A DNA stretch of 64,000 bases, from the NCBI RefSeq assembly GCF_025628965.1, contig NZ_JAOTEN010000001.1, forward strand, positions 1 to 64,000, given 5' to 3'. Both the position numbers and the translations under genes were made by a program. Source of the DNA: Chryseobacterium gilvum (GTDB lineage: Bacteria > Bacteroidota > Bacteroidia > Flavobacteriales > Weeksellaceae). Positions 17,804 to 25,189 of the stretch are shown here, piece by piece. Below the pieces are notes generated by a model that made no database searches, had not been told where the DNA came from, and worked only from the letters and a program-made list of their open reading frames with translations. Within the stretch, counting starts at the first letter, position 1, and every line of letters starts with the position of its first letter.

Positions 17804-18249
17804 TTATTTTTCACTAAAATAATTCTTATACTCGTTCAGCATTGCAGCCAGTTTTTGAGCAGACATTCCATAAGTATCGGGAAATCCTGCTTCTTTCGGC
17901 CGTTTTTCCTTACCGCTCAAAAGTTTTTCACTAATACGATACATGACCATTTTTTAAAAAACAGATCCTTCACCGTAAAATTACTCACAGCCTGCCAAGG
18001 AATAAATGTAATTCTGAAAAGATTCTTCATCTCAATTCCCTTCTCATCAATTTTAAGATAGACAGAATTTGGGATCAGATTGATGATAAAAATAATCATT
18101 GTCATTCCAAAGAAAATAATGTTTAAAATAGCGATCATTATATTGCGCTCCAGCAAAGAAATCCCTAGACTTACAAAACCAATGCTGATCAGCATAAGAA
18201 TGATGCTTTTAATTTTACTGGGTTTTAAAATAACGGGTACATTCTGCAT
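17804..18249 (-). pseudogene. STM3941-like membrane protein gene broken by a frameshift
   Basis: The first frame (18249 to 17917) gives 110 residues: two hydrophobic helices (about 14-30 and 35-57), then a beta part typical of the STM3941 family, stopping abruptly at LVKNF. The missing C-terminus is present in the -1 frame from about 17955 down to a TAA at 17804-17806. It reads on from MVMYRISEKLLSG to DTYGMSAQKLAAMLNEY, which looks like the usual family tail. The switch falls exactly on a T6A6 run (17950-17961, plus strand); one extra A on the coding strand would restore a 148-residue protein. It may be a real mutation, a sequencing error, or slippage during expression. It lies just downstream of sbcC in the same direction. 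Confidence 0.75.
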
Positions 18250-18267
18250 AAGATTTAAAATATAAGC

Positions 18268-21200
18268 TTATTTAATTTCTATCAGGCTTCCTTTTTCCTC
18301 ATCTTTGGTAATATTCAGTGAAACGGGAATTTTCTCTTTCAGCTCTTCAACATGGGAAATGATTCCTACAATGCGGTTTTCTTTCTGAAGGCTCATCAGT
18401 GTTTCAAAAACAATATTTACCGATTCCAGATCCTGGGTTCCGAAACCCTCATCAATAAAAAAGAAATTCTTTTCAGATTGCGCATTGGCCTGAACACTTT
18501 CTGCCAAAGCGAGCGCAAGACTTAATGAAACCTGAAAAGCCTGGCCGCCGGAAAGCGTTTTTACACTTCTGCTTCTGCCTTCGTTGAGGTAATCGATGAT
18601 TTCAAAATCATTGTTTTCGTTCAGCTGCAGACTGAGCTGGTTTCTCGTCATCCGGTGAAAACGGATATTGGCATGATCACAAAGCTGTCTCAGATAAATC
18701 GACGAAACATACTGTACAAAACCGGCTCCTTTGAAAAGATTTGTCATGATTTTAAGGTTATCGGCGCGTTTCTGCAGCTTGACAAATTCATGTAAAAGAT
18801 TTTCTTTTTTGCGGTATTCTTTTTCCAGCCTTTCAATTTCAGAACTTGTTTTTACAACAGCGTCATATGCCATTTTCCGTTCATGTTCAACCTGTTTAAA
18901 CTGATTTTCACTGGCAGAAAACTGTTCTTCATCAAAAGAAAAACCGTTAAGTTTTGTGTTTAAATCTTCAATACTATTTTTTAACGTTTCAAAATCTATC
19001 CTGAATTTCTGAATTTCATTTCTGGCTTCCTGAACGTTGATTTCCTGTGATAAAATAGGCTCAATTTCACTCAGATCTTTGAAATTGTGACGTTCTAAAG
19101 ATTGCTGTATATCATTTTCATTTTCCGAAATTTCTTTCTCTAGCTCCAGGATTCTTTTATCAAGCTGTAAGACGATGGTTTTATATTCAGCCAGTTTCGG
19201 AGAAAGTTCTTTTTCTTTTCTCACTAAATGCTGATAATTTTGTTCGGTTTCTGTATTTGACTGTACGAGTTTCTGAAAGCTTTCTTCAACTTCGGCAATT
19301 GATTTTTGCTGGTAATTTTTCCATTCTGCAATTTTCAGATTCGATTCATTGGTTTTAATCTGTTCTGCTTTTTTCGCTTCATCCAGCCTGAGTTTTTCCA
19401 AAGCTTTGTTGTATTGGTCAAGAGTATCACGCTCTTTCTCAAGATTTTTCTGTTCCAACGAAATATTCTGGCTTATCAGGTCAATCTGTTTTTCTATTTC
19501 AAAAGACTGCAGGCGTTTTTGTTCAAATTCAGATTCATTTTCAGCATCAAAATCTTTCCAGATAAAATTCTGCGCATGATTTTTTAAACTGATCTGAATT
19601 TGCTTTAAGATTTCTTCCTCGGATTTTAACTGCTCTTCAAAAATATTTTTCCGGTTGAGAATTTTTTCGATTTCCAGAGTTTTTTTCTGAATTTCCTGCT
19701 TTTGAACTTCAAGATTGTCGATTTGTTTTTGAATTTCATCCAGTTCAGAATGTACATCATCAAATTCCACAACATTCGGATGTTCCAGCGAGCCGCAAAG
19801 CGGGCAAGATTCGCCATCATGCAATTCACTGGCAAAATGGGATAACTTTTGCTGAACTTCCAGATGCTTTTGCTTCTCTAACAATTGCTTTCTCTGAATT
19901 TCTAAAGCATCAGATTTACTCTTAAAATCATTTTTAAAACTTTCAGCATTAATTCCAAAAGGCTGTAATTCCGCGGCAATTTTTGCGATTTCAGCTTTCT
20001 TCTGATTTGTTTTTTCAATTTGATTTTGATAAGCTTCTGTCAGGTTTTTCTTTTCTAAAAACCAGTTTCCGACATCGATTAATAAAGTTGAATTTAATTT
20101 TTTCGGCTTTAAAATTTCCGATTCTTGTGCAAGCTCCGTAAGCTTTTTTTCAATCAGTTTATTTTTCTCTTCAACTTCCTCTACCTTTTCTGAGCCTTTT
20201 TTTGTTCTTTCTTTTAAAATTTCAATTTCCTCAGAAAACTTCAGCATGTGCACAATTAAACCCAGATCATTTTCCTGAATTTTAGATTGGTCTAATGCCT
20301 CAAATTTTGGAAGAATGGCTGCAAGCTGCTCTCTTAAAACAGAAAACTGGTCTTCGGTGGCTTTTAAAATTGTGCTGTGATGTTCTTTTTCCTGCCTCTT
20401 CGATAAAATTTCGTCCCGAAGCTTATTTTTTTCAATGCGTAAAGGATTAAAAACCCTGAAAACAGTGTCGAATAATTCTGTTTTTGCTTCTAAAGCGTCA
20501 ATTTCAGGTTTTTGAAGGGATGCTTTTTTAAAAAGTTCTTTCTTCTGATTCAGCAACTCAAAGTCAGATTTCAAATTTTTGAGCAGCCGGTATTTTTCAT
20601 TAATCTCTTCAAATCGTGCGCTTACATCTTTTAATTTTTGACTTTCATGGATAAGATTTTCCTTCTGAAGAAGAATCTGTTCTTCGCTGACGTCTTCAAA
20701 ACCTTTCAGCTGACCTTCGAGCTGATCCAGATCTGACTTATTTCTGACCGCAAGAGCAGAAACATTATGCTGAAGATCAAAACGCTGAAGGCTGAAAATT
20801 TCTTTCATCATATTGGTTCTTTCAGCAGCGCCCAATTCCAGAAATTCTTTGAACTGACCTTGCGGAATAATAATGGTGCGCTTAAAGTTAGCATAGCTTA
20901 ACCCAACGATTTTTTCAGCATCCGAATGCTCCAGCGGAATCCATTGCTCTTTTATTTTCTCGTAAAAAGTAACGGATGAAGGTTTTACGTCATCAAATTT
21001 TTTGGAATTTCTTTTAAAATCTCGTGTTGCACGGAAGATTTTGTTTTCATAATTGATAAAATCAAACTGGATATAAGATGCGTTTGATTTCAGATTCATC
21101 ATATTATAAGCCCTCTTGTCACGCATATTCAGGCGTTCAGTTTCTCCGTACAATGCAAAAGAGATGGCCTCCAGAATGGAAGATTTTCCGGAGCCTACCG

Positions 21201-21306
21201 ATCCGAAAATTCCAAATAAACCTGCGTCCGTAAGGTTTTTGAAATCAATGGTTTGGCGGGTCTGATAAGAATATAACCCTTCAATAGTAAGCTGAATAGG
21301 AATCAT
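18268..21306 (-). CDS. sbcC: Exonuclease subunit SbcC (Rad50-like ATPase)
   Basis: ATPase of the SbcCD nuclease, which opens hairpins and blocked DNA ends. The 1012 residues show an N-terminal ABC half with the Walker A loop GSVGSGKSS near 35-44, two long coiled coils (about 180-480 and 525-830), and between them the zinc hook with C501 and C504 in ESCPLCGSLEHP. The C-terminal half has the signature TLSGGQAFQVSLSLALALAE and Walker B FFIDEGFGTQDLE. It starts 3 bases after sbcD, so the two are co-transcribed. Confidence 0.95.
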   Translation of the reverse strand: MIPIQLTIEGLYSYQTRQTIDFKNLTDAGLFGIFGSVGSGKSSILEAISFALYGETERLNMRDKRAYNMMNLKSNASYIQFDFINYENKIFRATRDFKRNSKKFDDVKPSSVTFYEKIKEQWIPLEHSDAEKIVGLSYANFKRTIIIPQGQFKEFLELGAAERTNMMKEIFSLQRFDLQHNVSALAVRNKSDLDQLEGQLKGFEDVSEEQILLQKENLIHESQKLKDVSARFEEINEKYRLLKNLKSDFELLNQKKELFKKASLQKPEIDALEAKTELFDTVFRVFNPLRIEKNKLRDEILSKRQEKEHHSTILKATEDQFSVLREQLAAILPKFEALDQSKIQENDLGLIVHMLKFSEEIEILKERTKKGSEKVEEVEEKNKLIEKKLTELAQESEILKPKKLNSTLLIDVGNWFLEKKNLTEAYQNQIEKTNQKKAEIAKIAAELQPFGINAESFKNDFKSKSDALEIQRKQLLEKQKHLEVQQKLSHFASELHDGESCPLCGSLEHPNVVEFDDVHSELDEIQKQIDNLEVQKQEIQKKTLEIEKILNRKNIFEEQLKSEEEILKQIQISLKNHAQNFIWKDFDAENESEFEQKRLQSFEIEKQIDLISQNISLEQKNLEKERDTLDQYNKALEKLRLDEAKKAEQIKTNESNLKIAEWKNYQQKSIAEVEESFQKLVQSNTETEQNYQHLVRKEKELSPKLAEYKTIVLQLDKRILELEKEISENENDIQQSLERHNFKDLSEIEPILSQEINVQEARNEIQKFRIDFETLKNSIEDLNTKLNGFSFDEEQFSASENQFKQVEHERKMAYDAVVKTSSEIERLEKEYRKKENLLHEFVKLQKRADNLKIMTNLFKGAGFVQYVSSIYLRQLCDHANIRFHRMTRNQLSLQLNENNDFEIIDYLNEGRSRSVKTLSGGQAFQVSLSLALALAESVQANAQSEKNFFFIDEGFGTQDLESVNIVFETLMSLQKENRIVGIISHVEELKEKIPVSLNITKDEEKGSLIEIK

Positions 21307-21309
21307 GTT

Positions 21310-22515
21310 TTACGGATTTAAAATTTCTTTAAATAAATGAATAAGTTCATCATTAGCTTCCTGGCCGCCGTTCTTAGATTTAAAAAAATCTTTAAAAAGT
21401 ACCTGAATATCCTGATTCAGATTAATATCCTGCAATTGATTTTCATTGAATTCCTGATTTTTCACTTTGGGGATAAGATGTACAATCCCGCTGTGAGACT
21501 GATAAATCTGTTTTCTTTCATCGGCTTTCAGAAAAGTTTCGCTTTCTATAGTAAGCTCAACGAATGTGTTTGGATATTCACGAAGCCACTGTACTGAAGT
21601 TTCCACAGAATCAAAAGATTTTCTTGTAAGACATCTTCCGTTTTGTATAGCGATCTTTTCAAAGGTTACGGGTTGATTTGGCTCAGCTTCAATGATAGAT
21701 ACGTACTTGGTTTGTCCTGCCTCGCTAAAGCTGTAGCATAAAGGTGATGACGCATAAACAACAGGTTTTTCAGTGGTCCCTATATTTTGGAAACCATGGA
21801 GATGCCCTAAAGCAGTGTACTGAATCTGCGGAGGAATGCTGTCCGAATAAATCAGGTCTGCATTGCCTATTTTAATAGGTTTTTCACCTTCCGGCTCTTC
21901 AAGAAGCGGAGCACCTCTTTTATTCATGTATAAATGTGCGACCAAAATATTAACACCATTCTGATCACCAAATTCATTAGCGGTTTTACTCCAGCTTTCC
22001 GCTAAAACCTGATTGAGTTTTTCCTCTTTATTTTCGCCAAAATATTCTTTCAGGCGCACCTCATTCGCAAAAGGGGTATGCAAAATCCTGATCGGGAATT
22101 TGTGGTTTTTTAATTCCAGCTCAATAAAACCTTCGGCAGAATTTGAAATTTTAAAATATTCGAGTTCAAAAGGAGCAATTTTCGTTTTGGGATGCCCGAT
22201 CAGGATGATTCCGCACTCGCGGGCTAAAGGATCCGGCGCGTTAATAAGATTCGGTGAATCATGATTTCCTGATATGGCAATTACGGGACGCTTTCCATTT
22301 AACGACAGGCGCTTTAAGGTTTTATAGAAAAGTTCTACTGCTTCAACACCAGGGTTGAAATTATCAAATAAATCTCCGGCGATTAAAACTACATCAACAT
22401 CCTGCGTATCAGCAATTTCTACAATTTCATTCATGACCAAAACCTGCTCTTCAAGCCGCGAAAAACGGTCGAGGCGTTTACCGAGATGCCAATCGGCGGT
22501 GTGGAGGATTTTCAT
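21310..22515 (-). CDS. sbcD: Exonuclease subunit SbcD (Mre11-like nuclease)
   Basis: Metallophosphoesterase nuclease partner of SbcC, 401 residues. Metal-binding motifs are DWHLGKRLDR near 8-17, IAGDLFDN near 45-52, SGNHDSPN near 81-88 and the GHLHGFQ histidines near 235. The C-terminal capping domain follows. Its ATG overlaps the TGA of a 56-codon basic micro-ORF upstream (ATGA), which implies translational coupling. It is followed by sbcC after 3 bases. Confidence 0.95.
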   Translation of the reverse strand: MKILHTADWHLGKRLDRFSRLEEQVLVMNEIVEIADTQDVDVVLIAGDLFDNFNPGVEAVELFYKTLKRLSLNGKRPVIAISGNHDSPNLINAPDPLARECGIILIGHPKTKIAPFELEYFKISNSAEGFIELELKNHKFPIRILHTPFANEVRLKEYFGENKEEKLNQVLAESWSKTANEFGDQNGVNILVAHLYMNKRGAPLLEEPEGEKPIKIGNADLIYSDSIPPQIQYTALGHLHGFQNIGTTEKPVVYASSPLCYSFSEAGQTKYVSIIEAEPNQPVTFEKIAIQNGRCLTRKSFDSVETSVQWLREYPNTFVELTIESETFLKADERKQIYQSHSGIVHLIPKVKNQEFNENQLQDINLNQDIQVLFKDFFKSKNGGQEANDELIHLFKEILNP

Positions 22516-22682
22516 AATGCTTGAGATTGGTCTTCTGGTTCTGAAGCTAATTTGGATTTTGTATTTTCACGCATTTCCTTTAATCGGTTTTTTCTTTTCA
22601 GTTCAGCTTCCTGAATTTTACGTTTTTTATTATCTATTTTCTTTTTATTTGCTTTTCTGTTGGCTTCTGTATTTCTACTCAT
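22512..22682 (-). CDS. Lysine/arginine-rich micro-protein coupled to sbcD
   Basis: A 56-residue frame that starts at ATG 22682 with MSRNTEANRKANKKKIDNKK and ends EPEDQSQAL. Its first 45 residues hold about 20 Lys/Arg and few hydrophobic residues, so it is a soluble, probably helical, basic peptide; the last ten are acidic or polar. It shares four bases with sbcD (stop TGA overlapping ATG), the classic sign of translational coupling, and so is probably the first gene of the sbcDC operon. The family is not known to me. Nucleic-acid binding would fit the charge but is inference. Confidence 0.6.
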   Translation of the reverse strand: MSRNTEANRKANKKKIDNKKRKIQEAELKRKNRLKEMRENTKSKLASEPEDQSQAL

Positions 22683-22855
22683 CTCAACTTTATTATGTAG
22701 ATTTTACTTTATAATTGGTATTGCTAAATTAATCTATTCTGTAGATAAAATTTGTATCAGATGCTATTTTCAATTTTTAATTCTGACGTTTTTTTATTGA
22801 AAAATAATTTTTATTTAACAGGTCAGTTTGGAAGTGAGAAATTTTTCAACGTTTG

Positions 22856-23000
22856 TTTGTAACCAAATGCAGTTGCAGTTGGTTTGTTTCAATTTGTTGA
22901 GAACCAAATGCAGAATACTTTTGTTTAAAACACTATTGTTTGTAATTAAATGCGGTTGCGGTTGGTTTGTTTCAATGCTGTTTGTAACCAAATGCGGTTT
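22856..23000. repeat. Degenerate 42-bp tandem repeats
   Basis: The word ACCAAATGC (ATTAAATGC in copy 3) recurs at 22862, 22903, 22945 and 22987, a period of 41-42 bases. Copies 1 and 3 share about 38 bases, including GGTTTGTTTCAAT at the same offset; copies 2 and 4 are more diverged or partial. The array sits in the 378-base gap between the sbcDC operon and the VF530 gene, in which I see no other gene. There are no spacers, so it is not a CRISPR. Confidence 0.75.
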
Positions 23001-23060
23001 ACGTTAAGCTAAAACAGTCTTATTTGTAAAGAAATACAATTTTATTTCTATTTTTACAGC

Positions 23061-23312
23061 ATGGAGCAACAATCAAAAGATCCTCTACACGGAAAGCGTC
23101 TCGATGCGATTCTTGAAGAACTGGTAGAATATTATCAGGGATTTGAAAAACTGGGCGAACAAATCAATATCAAATGCTTTACAGACAATCCGAGTATAAA
23201 CTCTTCGCTGAAATTTTTGCGTAAAACAGAGTGGGCGAGAGCAAAAGTAGAAAGTCTGTATCTCTATGTTTTAAGGCAGAAAAAGAAAAATGAAGCAAAA
23301 AATGAGAAATAG
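23061..23312 (+). CDS. VF530-family DNA-binding protein
   Basis: Small all-helical protein of 83 residues. The whole chain fits the VF530 family: DPLHGKRLDAILEELVEYY near 7-25, INIKCFTDNPSINSSLKFLRKTEWAR near 35-60, then VESLYL. VF530 members are annotated as DNA-binding from structure; the cellular role is not known. It stands alone after the 42-bp repeats. Confidence 0.85.
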   Translation: MEQQSKDPLHGKRLDAILEELVEYYQGFEKLGEQINIKCFTDNPSINSSLKFLRKTEWARAKVESLYLYVLRQKKKNEAKNEK

Positions 23313-23350
23313 TATGCAGAAGCTGCTTTCCGAAACTAAATAAAAGCTAA

Positions 23351-23812
23351 ATGGATAAAGAAAAATTAAAGTCATTTTTAGAGTTGGAAATAATTTGGAA
23401 AGATGATGATATGTTTGAATTAAAAGTTACAGTATCTAACGGGCGTTATTATGGTATTACAGAAGTTTACGATACGACAGAATCATTATTAAATTTTGCA
23501 CAGACTTTAATTAATTTTCCAAATCACCACCAAACTACATTTTATGAAACTGGATATAAAGATGGCTATGCTTATTTTTCTATGCGATTTTATTGTATAG
23601 ACAAAATAGGACACATAGGACTTGAAATAAATTTAGAAGATAAGGTTGCTACAGAATTTAGAGAAGAACAAAAAAACAAATTGAAACTTGAGATTATTGT
23701 AGAACCGAGTGCAATTGACAATTTTCAAAGGGCTTTAGATAAACTTGCAATTAACCAAAAAGGATTTGCAATTCTTTATGGAAGAGACAACAGGTTGATA
23801 AGTAATTTTTAA
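23351..23812 (+). CDS. Hypothetical protein, immunity-protein-like
   Basis: 153 residues, no signal peptide, no membrane segment. It reads as a small alpha/beta protein: LELEIIWKDDDMFELKVTVSNG, then YAYFSMRFYCIDKIGHIGLEI, an acidic NLEDKVATEFREEQ helix and a final IVEPSAIDNFQRALDKLA helix. The pattern recalls cytosolic immunity proteins near Bacteroidetes polymorphic toxins (WapI-like), but no toxin gene is adjacent and I cannot confirm it. It is isolated in AT-rich sequence, 38 bases after the VF530 gene. Confidence 0.6.
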   Translation: MDKEKLKSFLELEIIWKDDDMFELKVTVSNGRYYGITEVYDTTESLLNFAQTLINFPNHHQTTFYETGYKDGYAYFSMRFYCIDKIGHIGLEINLEDKVATEFREEQKNKLKLEIIVEPSAIDNFQRALDKLAINQKGFAILYGRDNRLISNF

Positions 23813-23978
23813 ATATAGTAGAAAAGAATAAAGGGCAATTAGGCGTGATGGAGTATGGCAAATTGTACACTTAGCAATCGTGTATTTATTTAAAATTTAT
23901 ACTTAAATTAAACTAAAATAAAACATTCAAACGATGAATCTTTGCAGGTATTTCAGCATTCAATGATTTCAAAAGCAG

Positions 23979-23986
23979 TATATTTG
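23979..23986 (+). promoter_or_regulatory. -7 promoter element of the FKBP gene
   Basis: TATATTTG (TAnnTTTG), 42 bases before the ATG at 24028. It favours that ATG over the in-frame GTG at 23998, which would be only 12 bases away. Confidence 0.5.
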
Positions 23987-24027
23987 CGCCGTTAATCGTG
24001 AAAAATCTCACGAAAAAAAGTAAAATT

Positions 24028-24528
24028 ATGACAATTGATCACAATCACGTAGTAGCGGTGAGCTACATACTTCACACTATTGAAGGGGATGGAAGTAAAG
24101 TTCTTGTTGAAGAAACGACTGCAGAAAATCCACTTACATTTTTATATGGAGTTGGAATGATGATTCCAAAATTTGAACAGAATATCTTCGGTTTAAAAGC
24201 GGGTGATAAAGCTGCTTTTGTCATTCAGCCGGAAGAAGCATACGGTGAAAAGCAGGAAGATGCTATTGCACAATTGCCTATCGAGATGTTTGGCGACGCC
24301 GGAATTCCGCCTGTAGGAGCTATTTTACCCTTATCTGATGATCAGGGAAATAATTTTCAGGCATTTGTGGTAGAAGTTACCCCGGAAGTGGTCATTGCAG
24401 ACCTTAACCATCCAATGGCGGGTAAAGTTTTGGATTTCCAGGTCGAAATTTTAAATACGCGTCCTGCGACAGAAGAAGAGTTGGCTCATGGCCATGCTCA
24501 CGGTGTTGACGGAGACGAAGCTCACTAA
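24028..24528 (+). CDS. SlyD-like FKBP-type peptidyl-prolyl isomerase
   Basis: Cytosolic prolyl isomerase and chaperone, 166 residues from ATG 24028 (MTIDHNHVVAVSYILH). The FKBP core shows FLYGVGMMIPKFEQNIFGLKAGDKA, and the inserted IF chaperone domain spans about 60-125 (PEEAYGEKQEDAIAQLP onwards). ADLNHPMAGKVLDFQVEIL closes the fold. The His-rich tail HGHAHGVDGDEAH is typical of SlyD-type proteins and may bind nickel or other metals. A GTG at 23998 gives a longer, less likely start. Confidence 0.9.
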   Translation: MTIDHNHVVAVSYILHTIEGDGSKVLVEETTAENPLTFLYGVGMMIPKFEQNIFGLKAGDKAAFVIQPEEAYGEKQEDAIAQLPIEMFGDAGIPPVGAILPLSDDQGNNFQAFVVEVTPEVVIADLNHPMAGKVLDFQVEILNTRPATEEELAHGHAHGVDGDEAH

Positions 24529-24549
24529 TAACATCTAAATATAATATAA

Positions 24550-24570
24550 ATGTCCGATTTTATCGGACAT
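24550..24570 (+). terminator. Terminator of the FKBP gene
   Basis: ATGTCCGAT stem with complement, loop TTT, then eight T. Confidence 0.9.
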
Positions 24571-24584
24571 TTTTTTTGATTAAA

Positions 24585-24962
24585 TTATTCTAAAAATTTT
24601 CCCGAAACGTAATACCAGCGTTCATCAACTTTCTTAAAAGTTGAAAACTCATGATGAATCTGCGGTTTTCCGTCTTCATCATTATAATAAGCCTTAAATT
24701 CTACCTGATTCAAAGCAGGAGTTTTTATAATTTCCAGTTTTGTCCATTGATTGATTTCGCCCCATTCCTGAAGATCTTCTTTATTATGGAATTTTCTTTT
24801 TTCGGGAAGAGTGGTTTCCATTAAATATTCTCCATTCGGAATTGCAAACGCAGAAAACCTCGAGCGCATCAAAGCTTCTGCAGTTGGAGCATACTTTTCT
24901 CCCGCGTGATACGGTTTGCAGCATTCTTCGTAGGATTTTCCGGAGCAGCAGGGGCAATTCAT
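24585..24962 (-). CDS. YchJ-family metal-binding protein
   Basis: 125 residues from ATG 24962. The N-terminus is a SEC-C-like zinc motif, CPCCSGKSYEECC, followed by an NTF2-like fold (about 25-120) with ALMRSRFSAFA and a closing RWYYVSGKF. YchJ proteins are conserved but uncharacterised. A frame starting 19 codons earlier exists but adds an unlike leader. A TACATTTG box on the minus strand (plus 24985-24992) could be its -7 element and lies inside that longer frame. Confidence 0.88.
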   Translation of the reverse strand: MNCPCCSGKSYEECCKPYHAGEKYAPTAEALMRSRFSAFAIPNGEYLMETTLPEKRKFHNKEDLQEWGEINQWTKLEIIKTPALNQVEFKAYYNDEDGKPQIHHEFSTFKKVDERWYYVSGKFLE

Positions 24963-25037
24963 TTCTATTTTTAAATTTAAAATACAAATGTACACGAATA
25001 TTCTTTCAAAAAATAACACTCATTTCATATCAATAGG

Positions 25038-25089
25038 AACGGGCTTTAGCCCGTTTGAATAATATGATAATTCCAAATTGGCTTTAGCC
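25038..25089. repeat. REP-like palindromic element, copy A
   Basis: Hairpin AACGGGC-TTTA-GCCCGTT (25038-25055) followed after 24 bases by GGCTTTAGCC (25080-25089). The same two-part arrangement occurs at 48745-48795. It fills the gap between ychJ and the M3 peptidase gene. Confidence 0.6.
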
Positions 25090-25159
25090 GAAATGTAAAC
25101 ACATTAACATTCATATGCAGTTTGCAACAGCATTTGTTTAATTCGGTTTAAACAAAAAA

Positions 25160-25183
25160 AAGCATCCAAATTAATGAATGCTT
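25160..25183 (-). terminator. Terminator of the M3 peptidase gene
   Basis: AAGCAT with ATGCTT around a 12-base loop, then seven T on the minus strand, just past the stop at 25190. Confidence 0.7.
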
Positions 25184-25189
25184 GTACAT

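Noticed and set aside
22856-23000. Possible CRISPR array
   Set aside because: The repeats are contiguous 42-bp tandem units with substitutions; there are no regular spacers and no cas genes.
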